Assembly: GCA_002692165.1 (NCBI GenBank) | Contig: NZJL01000018.1 | Span: forward strand, 1-8,064 | Direction of reading: 5' to 3' | DNA from: Porticoccaceae bacterium | GTDB lineage: Bacteria > Pseudomonadota > Gammaproteobacteria > Pseudomonadales > Porticoccaceae | Length of the DNA: 8,064 bases | Part shown: positions 1-6,351 of the stretch, in pieces | How positions within the stretch are numbered: the stretch's first letter is position 1 | Layout of the letters: each line of letters opens with the position of its first letter | Program-made: the position numbers and the translations under genes | Notes under the pieces: generated by a model | The model's database searches: none | What the model was told of the DNA's origin: nothing | The model's input: only the letters and a program-made list of their open reading frames with translations

Positions 1-1459
1 CTTTCTGGATATCATCAGTGACTGCTAGATCACCGCCCATCGGAACTCCGTACTGACTTGCTATCTCTGCAAAGTGGGGACTCGAGATCGCCTTATCCGG
101 AAATTCCCAACCACCAAAAATTTGCAAGCGAATTCTGGGGCCTGACGTTGCATAAGTTTCTTTGCGTTTAAAAGCAGCAAAAATCGCTTCTCTGGTATTA
201 TCCTCAGCCCAAACTGCAGCGAGCCCCGAGGCAGACATATTCCAGCCATTCGCACCCAATGAATTTCCCAACCGCTGCTTTGTCTCCGGTGTTGAATCGG
301 CCGCCATTTTTCCCCAAAAATTATTTTCTTCGGATGTTGAAAGTCCCGTGTGGGCGTCAGTTGAACCGATTAGTCCGAATTTGTAAGGATTTACACCAAC
401 GCTCTGCTGAATGGCTATTCCCTTCTTAAGCGCAGGCCTAATATAATCAGCTGAGGAAGCAACATAATTAGATCTTCCAACTTGGATATAGTGATCATAG
501 TTTTCAAAATCTGCGAATTCGTCCTCGGGAGAAAAATCACTGCGAGTTTCGCTGTCTCCCTTAATTTGTGTTACCTCAACAATCGGCTCCCACTTGATGC
601 GTCGCCGCGCATAATCGGCATTTATCGGCTCACCCCTTAAAGAGGTATCATCGAACATATAGCCCTTTGATATATTTGAGTTATGCGGAATCGCAATGAA
701 CCTTGCGCCGGTTCGCTCCGAAGTCTGATCCAACCACTCCCATAAATCCTCAGGATACTGACTTTGATCAGAGCCATAGGGCAGAAACTGCTTTCCTTTT
801 TCCGCACCGTCAGGCGTTATCACAATGCGATGTAAATTTGCTCCAAGGGGAATCGAACTCCACTCCCAACCCAAGAAGCTAGTAAATTTTCCAGGGTCAT
901 TATGCCGCTCGGCTGACTCAACGATATCATCCCAAGCAGCCTCGGATGTTGGCCGCATGTCACCAAAAGCGTTAAGTCCAGAAAGATCATTAGACTGATC
1001 TTTGACAGGATCAGTGTGATTTTTTATAACCGGACTTTGCGGCAAAAATCTGCGAAAAAATGCCAGTCCAGTATTATTATCAATGGCGTCATTAATTAAT
1101 CGGAAAGCATACCAACGCTCAACGTTTCCCAATAGGCCCAAATCCGTCTGAATGAACTTGTCTTCTCGGACAGCGCGCATCACACCAAGCATCTCGGCAT
1201 GGTCGGATACCACTAAAAAATCGAGCGGCGTATTAATTTGGACTCGCGTCCTGTTGAAAGGATGGATCACGGGTTGACCTTTTGCAAAGCGATAGGCTGT
1301 ATCTGGATCAGCACTGTGATTGTTATTTAAAAAAGCATCGAAGGAATATGATGAGTGCAGATGCGTGTCTCCAAAGAAGGCCTTCTTTTCGGGCCCCGAA
1401 ATTACCATGGCGCTTTTTAGCGCCAAGCTTATTGCTATTATGTTTAAGAAATTTCTCAA
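1..1459 (-). CDS. DUF3604 domain protein, probably exported; C-terminus beyond window
   Basis: Seen: an open frame of 486 codons runs leftwards off the window edge, so the C-terminus is missing. Its motifs match the DUF3604 family, which resembles PHP-type metal-dependent hydrolases: GDTHLHSS at 30-37, VVSDHAE at 83-89, GWEWSS from 197, NLHR with H210, IPHNSN with H259, GSTDAHTG with D368 and H370, and a downstream ATSGPRIR. The His/Asp/Glu residues are likely metal ligands. Start: the only plausible in-frame start after the upstream TAG that has a ribosome binding site is TTG at 1459, four bases beyond AAGGA. It adds a basic then hydrophobic N-terminus (RNFLNIIAISLALKSA) resembling a signal peptide, which an ATG start at 1408 would remove. 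DUF3604 proteins are usually longer, in keeping with truncation by the window. The substrate is unknown; periplasmic or secreted location is inferred. Family confidence is high. Confidence 0.93.
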   Translation of the reverse strand, partial: MRNFLNIIAISLALKSAMVISGPEKKAFFGDTHLHSSYSFDAFLNNNHSADPDTAYRFAKGQPVIHPFNRTRVQINTPLDFLVVSDHAEMLGVMRAVREDKFIQTDLGLLGNVERWYAFRLINDAIDNNTGLAFFRRFLPQSPVIKNHTDPVKDQSNDLSGLNAFGDMRPTSEAAWDDIVESAERHNDPGKFTSFLGWEWSSIPLGANLHRIVITPDGAEKGKQFLPYGSDQSQYPEDLWEWLDQTSERTGARFIAIPHNSNISKGYMFDDTSLRGEPINADYARRRIKWEPIVEVTQIKGDSETRSDFSPEDEFADFENYDHYIQVGRSNYVASSADYIRPALKKGIAIQQSVGVNPYKFGLIGSTDAHTGLSTSEENNFWGKMAADSTPETKQRLGNSLGANGWNMSASGLAAVWAEDNTREAIFAAFKRKETYATSGPRIRLQIFGGWEFPDKAISSPHFAEIASQYGVPMGGDLAVTDDIQK

Positions 1460-1462
1460 AGC

Positions 1463-1476
1463 TTCCTTCCCCCCCC
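1463..1476 (-). promoter_or_regulatory. Ribosome binding site abutting a G8 run
   Basis: On the minus strand GGAAGGAA (1470-1463) lies just before the TTG at 1459, with four bases between AAGGA and the start. This is the main evidence for a TTG start and a signal peptide in the DUF3604 protein. It directly abuts a run of eight G residues (1476-1469), which is outside the coding frame. A length change there could alter initiation, but that is inference. Confidence 0.6.
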
Positions 1477-1568
1477 AAATTTTTTGGGCCTAAACTCTTC
1501 AGTCAAAATTGATTAGATGCCCCCCGAAAAACAGCTAAATCGACGGACTTAATTTAAAGAAATTTAAT

Positions 1569-1589
1569 TCATTGATTTTTTATCAATGA
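1569..1589. repeat. Perfect 8-bp inverted repeat (TCATTGAT-5-ATCAATGA)
   Basis: TCATTGAT (1569-1576) and ATCAATGA (1582-1589) are exact reverse complements around TTTTT. It lies just downstream of the candidate -10 for the DUF3604 gene and could be an operator or a weak hairpin. It lacks the GC-rich stem expected of an efficient intrinsic terminator. Confidence 0.5.
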
Positions 1590-1593
1590 CTCT

Positions 1594-1622
1594 ATTGTAG
1601 CAGCTGTAAACGCACGCATTAA
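1594..1622 (-). promoter_or_regulatory. Candidate sigma70 promoter for the DUF3604 gene
   Basis: Read on the minus strand, TTAATG (1622-1617) and TACAAT (1599-1594) are separated by 17 bases. The -10 matches consensus at 5 of 6 positions, the -35 at only 3 of 6. It would give a leader of about 130 bases ahead of the TTG at 1459. A start site near 1587 would fall within the inverted repeat at 1569-1589. Confidence 0.35.
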
Positions 1623-1649
1623 CATACTGCCCTCTGCAAAAAAGTTTTC

Positions 1650-1919
1650 CTAGATAAGATGGTTGAACTTAAAGATTTCTTTTCTTCGAAATAATTCAGC
1701 TTTGTTGTATGGATCATTTTCAGCCAAATCCTCCGCGGCGCTGAGGTCTTCAACGTCGATAACAATTAAGCTCCCAATCATTACGTCATCCTCCGAAAGA
1801 AATGGGCATGCGAACTTGACAACATTTTTCTTGGCGACATAGCTCAAATGTTCTGCTCGATTCATAATCCTTTTTTGTAACGAATTGTCTTTATCAATGC
1901 ATACCAATCAATAAAGCAT
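1650..1919 (-). pseudogene. YciI-family protein with in-frame TGA at codon 4
   Basis: Seen: from ATG at 1919 the frame reads M-L-Y-TGA-L-V-C-I-D-K and continues to a TAG at 1650-1652, 90 codons counting both stops. This fits the YciI family (usually about 95-100 residues, small dimeric ferredoxin-like fold): the opening matches the family's typical MLYxLxCxDK strand, followed by RAEHLSYV with the conserved His, ACPF in place of the usual AGPF, GSLIVIDVEDLSAAE, and DPYNKAELF. GGAG at 1931-1928 lies eight bases before the ATG, so that ATG was the natural start and the TGA (1910-1908) interrupts the gene. The next codon is TTG (1907); reinitiation there would give an 85-residue protein lacking only the first four positions, so function may survive. 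The role of most YciI proteins is unknown; some act on small aromatic catabolites. Family assignment is strong; the state of the gene is uncertain. Confidence 0.8.
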
Positions 1920-2257
1920 ATTGTCTTCTCCAATAACCAAGATAAAACCTCTGACCAATTTTTTTAGAAATTTAAACCGTTTTCGAAAGGCTCAAAAGCT
2001 GATCCCGAAACATTTCATAAGCCTCGTTCAAACCATTGATATGCTCGTTGAAAATATTTACTACGGAGCCATTCATGCGTCAAACGGGCAGGAGGCGCTA
2101 GGATTTTTGAGACTATCACTCCTCCCGCCTGCTCTGAGATTAAGCCAACTTGGGGCCATAATCATCAAGCTATACGGATGACTCAAAACGATTAGAAACG
2201 TAACCTAGGCCCAAATCTAAATTGAAAAAACTTTTTCTATCTATTGATAACACTCTA
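1920..2257. other. Non-coding or degenerate gap, yciI-like gene to oxidoreductase
   Basis: No recognisable gene. It holds the ribosome binding site for the yciI-like gene (1931-1925). A minus-strand frame of 34 codons (ATG 2076, stop 1972-1974; begins MNGSVVNIFNEH) has a protein-like amphipathic look but no clear ribosome binding site and no family I recognise. A plus-strand frame over the same bases (from TTG at 1921) looks like chance. An imperfect pairing between a GCAGGAGG segment near 2088 and a CCTCCCGCCTGC segment near 2122 could form a weak stem with a loop of about 25 to 30 bases. Confidence 0.4.
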
Positions 2258-3394
2258 TTACTTATGAGGAGCCACCAAATACTTCCCCCCTGTCGCTTGT
2301 TTTGCATAAGCCCTGATATTGTCCGGTTCCAACATTTCCTCGAAAGATACCTCAGTTGAGTACTGACTGAAGAAAGTGGTCTTGATTTCTTTCGCCACTC
2401 GGTTGCGCATTTGTTGAAACCTTTCACTCCCTATCTTGGCTATCATGGGCATTAGCAACCAGCCCCCGAGTCCCCATTGCATCCCATATGACCTATTTAG
2501 AATGGTGGGCGAGTGATCAAGCCCTCCATAAATATAGACTTGCTTATGTATGTCTGAACCATATCGGCTAAATTGCTTAGCAGTCTTATTGGCAGCTATT
2601 TCCATAGCCGATAAGATCTGGCCCGGCAACTTTCCGTTATTTCCACCCCCTGTCGCGTCAAAACAAAGAGTAGCACCGGTTGCCACCAATGCATCAATCA
2701 ATGACTCCATGAAATTTGGCTCGGCCATATTGCATACATATTCAGCACCCAGATTCTTAAGAAGATCAATATGCGCAGCTTTTCTTATGATGTTTACAAG
2801 AGGAATATTCCCATCTCTGCAAACCTTGACAAGCATTTGACCTAGATTTGAGGCAGCCGCGGTATGAACCATTGCAGTATGATTTTCTAATTTCATAGTT
2901 TCAACGAAAGCCAACACAGTCAATGGATTTACAAACGACGATGCAGCCTCAACCGAATCCGTTTCATCGTCCATAACCAAACAGTTCTTTGCGGGAACAC
3001 ATCTGTATTGCGAGTACATTGCCCCGCCAGCAACGCCAACGGTCTTCCCGATCAGATCTTTGGCCGCGAACCCAGCATCTTCAATAATTCCAGCACCTTC
3101 ATTGCCCACCTGCATTGACTGATCAAGTCTTTGCGCCATCGCCTTCATCAAGCGATCATGTACCTTGATTTTTGCAACTGTTTTATCACCCGAACCATCG
3201 ATTTTGATATTATCCAAATCAGCTGCAAACGTTAGAAGTAGGCCTAAATCCGATGGATTGATTGGGGAGGCTTCAACCTTAATGAGGACTTCGTTTTTTG
3301 CTGGAATTGGCTTATCCGAGGTCACAATCGATATTTCAACATAACCGTCACTAGTCAGCGTGGATCTTATTTCCTTTGATGCTGGTTTTGTCAT
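2258..3394 (-). CDS. Zinc-independent MDR oxidoreductase (quinone / enoyl-thioester reductase-like)
   Basis: A complete 378-residue protein of the medium-chain dehydrogenase/reductase superfamily. ATG at 3394 follows AGAGGA at a spacing of about five bases. Seen: an N-terminal GroES-like domain with SPINPSDLGLL (43-53) and QVGNEGAGII (95-104), then a Rossmann-type part with NPLTVLAF (156-163), HTAAASNLGQMLVKV (177-191) in the dinucleotide-binding position, LLKNLGAEYV (211-220) and CFDATGGG (244-251). The usual zinc-ligand pattern of alcohol dehydrogenases is absent. The binding loop lacks the common AxxGxxG glycines; AASNLGQ resembles the loop of 2-enoyl-thioester reductases (MECR-like), so NAD(P)H-dependent reduction of an enoyl thioester or a quinone-like substrate is the best inference. 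Residues 55-94 form a longer linker than usual. The protein is cytoplasmic. It is the only intact gene in a stretch of broken small genes. The true substrate is unknown. Confidence 0.9.
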   Translation of the reverse strand: MTKPASKEIRSTLTSDGYVEISIVTSDKPIPAKNEVLIKVEASPINPSDLGLLLTFAADLDNIKIDGSGDKTVAKIKVHDRLMKAMAQRLDQSMQVGNEGAGIIEDAGFAAKDLIGKTVGVAGGAMYSQYRCVPAKNCLVMDDETDSVEAASSFVNPLTVLAFVETMKLENHTAMVHTAAASNLGQMLVKVCRDGNIPLVNIIRKAAHIDLLKNLGAEYVCNMAEPNFMESLIDALVATGATLCFDATGGGNNGKLPGQILSAMEIAANKTAKQFSRYGSDIHKQVYIYGGLDHSPTILNRSYGMQWGLGGWLLMPMIAKIGSERFQQMRNRVAKEIKTTFFSQYSTEVSFEEMLEPDNIRAYAKQATGGKYLVAPHK

Positions 3395-3804
3395 TTTATC
3401 CTCTCTGCATTAAATAACTTTTTGTGCCGACCCTAGTTTCATAAAACACTAAAAAGGTTAAAACTGAAAACAGCTATCGCACCAGTCATAAAGCCATCCG
3501 TTCAACTACGATTTAGGTGCGGCAGGAATATGTCTATGAGGCTCTCGACATCTGCCGGTGCCGCTCTAAGTGATCTATTTTGTGAACTCTTATTCAACTT
3601 CAGCCAGTACAGTATGCGATACAATCTCAACAACTAAAAGATCTCAATAATGATTTTAGAATTGTTTTCTCTGATGCCCCTATTTGCACTTTTTTGAAAG
3701 CAGGATTGAAAAATTAGCTCTTCTGCCGCGCTGCAGTTAGTTAAGGTGCCCCGCCACCATCTTTTAATCCATTTACCGTGCATTGACTCCAATTCCAAAC
3801 GTTC
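3395..3804. other. Gap between oxidoreductase and YjbR-like gene
   Basis: About 410 bases with no recognisable intact gene. It includes the oxidoreductase ribosome binding site (near 3400-3406) and the TAG-interrupted frame listed separately. No convincing terminator or promoter was found. Confidence 0.5.
3502..3783 (-). pseudogene. Doubtful reading frame interrupted by TAG
   Basis: From ATG at 3783 (21 bases past the YjbR-like stop, with GGAG three bases upstream and GGAA further up) a minus-strand frame runs 49 codons to TAG (3636-3634). It continues in the same frame for another 43 codons to TGA (3504-3502). The second part has a natural-looking composition (segments LYRILYWLKL and RAAPADVESLIDIFLPHL). 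I recognise no family. Position and strand fit a short gene between the YjbR-like gene and the oxidoreductase, possibly broken by an amber codon like its broken neighbours. A chance frame is a serious alternative. Confidence 0.28.
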
Positions 3805-4139
3805 TTAGTTAGATAGCTTATCTATTCCCAGTCCGTAAGAGACATCGATCATTCGCTTGATATCTCCCCCGAGGTACTGAATCATCAAGCACCAGTGTAT
3901 TCCAGTGCTCGTTGTTCATGTGCCAACCCGGAATGACGGCTTTTAAAGGGTCCCTAAGCATCATTCGTTCTTCAGGGTCACATTTTAAATTCATATGCAT
4001 TAAATTTTTCTTTTCCCAAATGAATCGATGCATTTTTTCGCTTTAGTCTTACCAAAACAGTGGGCTTTATGCCAAAAGGGAAATCCTCAATTATTTCAGA
4101 TCTAGAGAGAAAGTAAGCTCTCACTTGCCCCGTCTGCAT
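3805..4139 (-). pseudogene. MmcQ/YjbR family protein with two frameshifts
   Basis: Seen in three pieces that join into one 110-residue protein of the MmcQ/YjbR family (typically 110-120 residues, CyaY-like fold, role unclear). Piece 1 starts at ATG 4139 and holds the signature EDFPFG (residues 18-23). After the A6 run at 4038-4033 the frame moves by one base and gives MHRFIWEKK, MNLKCDPEE, VIPGWHMNNEHWNTLVLDD and SVPRG. After the G5 run at 3870-3866 it moves again and ends DIKRMIDVSYGLGIDKLSN before TAA (3805-3807). Removing one base from each run restores the whole frame. NLKCDPE, PGxHMNxxHWNTV and the RMIDxSY tail are all family hallmarks. No clear ribosome binding site precedes ATG 4139. 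Family assignment is strong. Read as it stands the gene is broken, by real mutation or by homopolymer sequencing error. Confidence 0.85.
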
Positions 4140-4175
4140 CACGTTAGTTTATCTTATTCAGGATCAAGATTTTAT

Positions 4176-4203
4176 TTGTATTTATAAAGTTTCTAACTAT
4201 AGT
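4176..4203 (+). promoter_or_regulatory. Candidate sigma70 promoter for the SnoaL-like gene
   Basis: TTGTAT (4176-4181) and TATAGT (4198-4203) are separated by 16 bases; the -10 matches consensus at 5 of 6 positions, the -35 at 3 of 6. It sits in the divergent gap between the YjbR-like and SnoaL-like genes and would start transcription about 20 bases before the ATG at 4229. Confidence 0.45.
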
Positions 4204-4228
4204 CTATGGCATGAAGACGGGAGAAAAC

Positions 4229-4653
4229 ATGAACATATTGGAAAAATGGTACTCGGTAATCAAATCCGATGACCTAAACGATTTAAATGATTTACTTGCC
4301 GAGGACGTGGTGTTTTACTCACCCGTAGTCTATACCCCACAAAAGGCAAAGAAATAACAAAACTATATTTGATTGCAGCCAAAGCAGTTTTCGGAGGAAT
4401 CAAAACAAATAAGATTAAGTCCGCAATCGAGAATGAGGATTTAGGATTCCAATATATCAAAGAAATTATGGCTGAAAATTCGGCGCTCTTGGAGTTTGAA
4501 ACCATTGTAAATGGAACCTACATCAACGGCGTTGATTTAATTAGCTGGGACGAAACAGAGAAAATAACCGAATTCAAAGTCATGGTGCGCCCCTTGCAAG
4601 CAGTCAAAATGCTGCAAGGTATGATGCAGGCTATGCTCGAACAAACGAAATAG
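4229..4653 (+). pseudogene. SnoaL/NTF2-like protein with one frameshift
   Basis: ATG at 4229 follows GGGAG (4219-4223) with five bases between. Frame 1 reads MNILEKWYSVIKSDD, then DLLAEDVVFYSPVVYTPQ, and then hits TAA at 4355-4357. Shifting by one base at the A4 run 4341-4344 gives KGKEITKLYLIAA, YIKEIMAENSALLEFET, GTYINGVDLISWDE, KITEFKVMVRPLQA and a stop at 4651-4653. One added A restores a 141-residue protein, the normal length for this family of small NTF2-like (SnoaL-type) alpha+beta cone proteins. Known members are ketosteroid-isomerase-like enzymes or small-ligand binders; no specific substrate can be named here. The segment FKVMVRPLQAV near the C-terminus is typical of the subgroup. 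A -1 slip of the ribosome from AAG to AAA would give the same joined product, but there is no strong slippery site, so a mutation or sequence error is likelier. Confidence 0.85.
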
Positions 4654-4833
4654 CGCAATTACTGCTCAACTCGTTCTTCAATTCCATATGGCGGTAGATT
4701 TATTGTTATACAAGCAAACCAAAATTTCCTATCAGGGACCTCTAAATTTAAAAAAAGATAGGATTGCAGGGATTTAAACAGGTCTTTATTTCTAAGTCAG
4801 CTGTGCACTTTCGGCTTCGAGAAAAAATTACAC

Positions 4834-4857
4834 GATTTGACTTTAAAAAATCAAATC
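4834..4857. repeat. Perfect 7-bp inverted repeat in permease leader
   Basis: GATTTGA (4834-4840) pairs exactly with TCAAATC (4851-4857) around an AT-rich 10-base loop. It touches the next hairpin at 4858-4880. The stem is AT-rich and has no T-run after it on the plus strand, so it is a poor rightward terminator. Confidence 0.45.
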
Positions 4858-4880
4858 TCGAACCTAGGCATATGGTTCGA
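4858..4880. repeat. Perfect 7-bp inverted repeat, TCGAACC-9-GGTTCGA
   Basis: TCGAACC (4858-4864) and GGTTCGA (4874-4880) are exact reverse complements around a 9-base loop. It lies 68 to 90 bases before the permease start. It may be a leader hairpin or a protein-binding site; no known riboswitch was recognised. Confidence 0.5.
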
Positions 4881-4947
4881 TTTAGACGGGGGAAATAACC
4901 CTCCTCAGAATCCATGTCATCAAATTTAAAGACAGGCAAAAAATCAC

Positions 4948-6240
4948 ATGAACCAGCGACTCGCTAGAATACTTCCGAGCCGATTCGTGTTGGCAGTTAC
5001 GGTTGGAGGTGTTGTAGGCCTTGGCATTTTAAGAGGTCCTGGGGACATTGCGCAAACCATTCATAGTCCATCACTCTATCTTCTATTATGGTTGTTCGGT
5101 GGGCTGTTTGTGATTTTAAGCACCGCCGTTACGGCCGAACTGTTTGGCATGACAGCAAGATCAGGGGGAACCTATGCTCTCGTGCGAAGAGCTTATGGCG
5201 GTTACTCTGGATTTGTAATTGGTTGGGTTGATTGGTTGAGTTTCACCGCAGACCTGGCTCTCAAAGCAGTGGTCATAACAGAATTTTCTGCCATTCTGTT
5301 CCCGCCTGTCGCAGGTTGGACGGTCCCTCTAGCCATCATAGTCACTTCGATCTTTGCACTTATTCAACTCCGCGGCGTCAGCTTGGGAGCCATAATTCAA
5401 GAAATCGCAACCAGTACAATCAGTCTGGTGATCGTGGGTATGACTTTAGCACTATTGGTTATCGATATGCCCGAAAGCAGCCCAAATCACCTTTCAGGAA
5501 ACGGTGTTAGTTTAGTCGATTGGAGCTTGGTAATAGCAACGATTGTGTTTACTTACGATGGATGGCTTTATGCAGCCTACTTCGGAGAGGAAATTAAAGG
5601 CAATCGCAGCGTGTCCGCCCGATCATGCATCAAAGGCATGGTTGTTGTAATAAGTTTATATATGCTTCTTAATTTTGCGCTCGTAAGGAGCTCAAATTTA
5701 AGTGCATTAGCGGGAAGTGAACTTGCGGTGGCTAAAGCATTTGAACTGGCAGGGCTTCCGCTAGCCGGAAACCTTGTGGTCATAGCCGCTATACTAATTC
5801 TCTTGGGGCACAAAAATCTAGAATATATGAGTGGACCACGAATTCTCTACGCCATGGCGATTGATGGACTAGCGGCCAGACGCGCTCAAAAGCTTGGTCA
5901 GGGTGGGAATCCAACTTACGCTTTAATTGCCACTTGGTTGGTCACAGTAGGGCTAATATTAGTTGGTGGTTTTGAGTTTCTTTTATTTTTGTCAGTGTTT
6001 TTCTTCGTTTTTATATACTTGGCTTTGATCATTGGAGTAATGATTCTTCGCAAACGCGAACCAAATGCTGAGAGACCCTATAAGGCCTGGGGTCATCCGT
6101 ATAGCACCATCGCGTGTCTGCTCGGATGGATTTTGCTAACGTCTTTTCAAGCCTATGAAGAGAGGGATACGGCGATTTATGCTATCGCAATGGCACTTGC
6201 GTCTTGGCCAGTCTATCGTTATCTAAGCCAAGATACTTAG
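4948..6240 (+). CDS. APC-superfamily amino acid/polyamine-type permease
   Basis: A complete, intact 430-residue inner-membrane transporter with about 12 membrane segments, roughly at 13-30, 42-66, 84-118, 126-145, 150-173, 190-210, 228-248, 270-288, 326-342, 345-367, 384-400 and 407-424. The first segment carries TVGGVVGLGILRGPG (18-32), the broken-helix substrate- and ion-binding motif of the APC superfamily. FTYDGWLYAAYFGEEIKGNR (201-220) is the conserved stretch after segment 6, and RKREPNAERPYKAWGHP (368-384) is a typical late cytoplasmic loop. It belongs broadly with amino acid and polyamine permeases; the substrate cannot be named from the sequence. Start: ATG 4948 puts the first helix at the usual distance, although the ribosome binding site is weak. 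The gene lies 294 bases after the SnoaL-like gene, so it may have its own promoter, and it converges with the esterase gene. Confidence 0.95.
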   Translation: MNQRLARILPSRFVLAVTVGGVVGLGILRGPGDIAQTIHSPSLYLLLWLFGGLFVILSTAVTAELFGMTARSGGTYALVRRAYGGYSGFVIGWVDWLSFTADLALKAVVITEFSAILFPPVAGWTVPLAIIVTSIFALIQLRGVSLGAIIQEIATSTISLVIVGMTLALLVIDMPESSPNHLSGNGVSLVDWSLVIATIVFTYDGWLYAAYFGEEIKGNRSVSARSCIKGMVVVISLYMLLNFALVRSSNLSALAGSELAVAKAFELAGLPLAGNLVVIAAILILLGHKNLEYMSGPRILYAMAIDGLAARRAQKLGQGGNPTYALIATWLVTVGLILVGGFEFLLFLSVFFFVFIYLALIIGVMILRKREPNAERPYKAWGHPYSTIACLLGWILLTSFQAYEERDTAIYAIAMALASWPVYRYLSQDT

Positions 6241-6326
6241 ACTGTATAACTTAGGTTGGGAAAGAAAAATTAACTAGCGGAAAATGACCACTGCATGGTG
6301 ATAATTACGCAAGATTTCCTTGTTTT

Positions 6327-6347
6327 CAGATTTACGTTCTGTTTTTT
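6327..6347 (+). terminator. Weak possible terminator between convergent genes
   Basis: CAGA (6327-6330) and TCTG (6338-6341) form a 4-bp stem with a 7-base loop, followed by six T residues (6342-6347). Its place after the permease in the 111-base convergent gap fits a terminator, but the stem is very short. Confidence 0.22.
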
Positions 6348-6351
6348 CACC

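Larger units (their letters stand above)
4654..4947. other. Leader region of the APC permease
   Basis: 294 bases without a convincing gene. A minus-strand frame over 4748-4939 starts at TTG, lacks a ribosome binding site and matches nothing I know. The second half holds two neighbouring hairpins (4834-4857 and 4858-4880). Only a weak AGG, 11 bases before ATG 4948, could serve as ribosome binding site for the permease. Confidence 0.45.

Noticed and set aside
1282..1512. Plus-strand frame over the 5' end of the DUF3604 gene
   Set aside because: It lies antisense to a frame with strong DUF3604 motifs and has a low-complexity, Pro/Phe/Leu-rich end produced by the homopolymer runs.
1908..1931. 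Selenocysteine insertion at the yciI-like TGA
   Set aside because: No GC-rich stem-loop of the expected shape follows the TGA, and I know of no selenoprotein in the YciI family with Sec at this position.
1921..2181. 86-codon plus-strand frame opposite the yciI-like leader
   Set aside because: It starts at TTG without a ribosome binding site, overlaps the ribosome binding site of the yciI-like gene on the other strand, and matches no family I know.
2170..2840. Frames overlapping the oxidoreductase on both strands
   Set aside because: They are shadows of a clearly recognisable 378-residue protein in another frame.
1908..3636. Alternative genetic code explaining the in-frame TGA and TAG
   Set aside because: Intact genes in the window use TGG for Trp and end at TAA, TAG and TGA in the normal way, and the other lesions are frameshifts that no code change can repair.
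4858..4880. tRNA T-arm, because of GGTTCGA
   Set aside because: The flanking sequence does not fold into a cloverleaf; it is a simple inverted repeat.
4748..4939. 63-codon minus-strand frame in the permease leader
   Set aside because: TTG start, no ribosome binding site and no family resemblance; it overlaps the leader hairpins.
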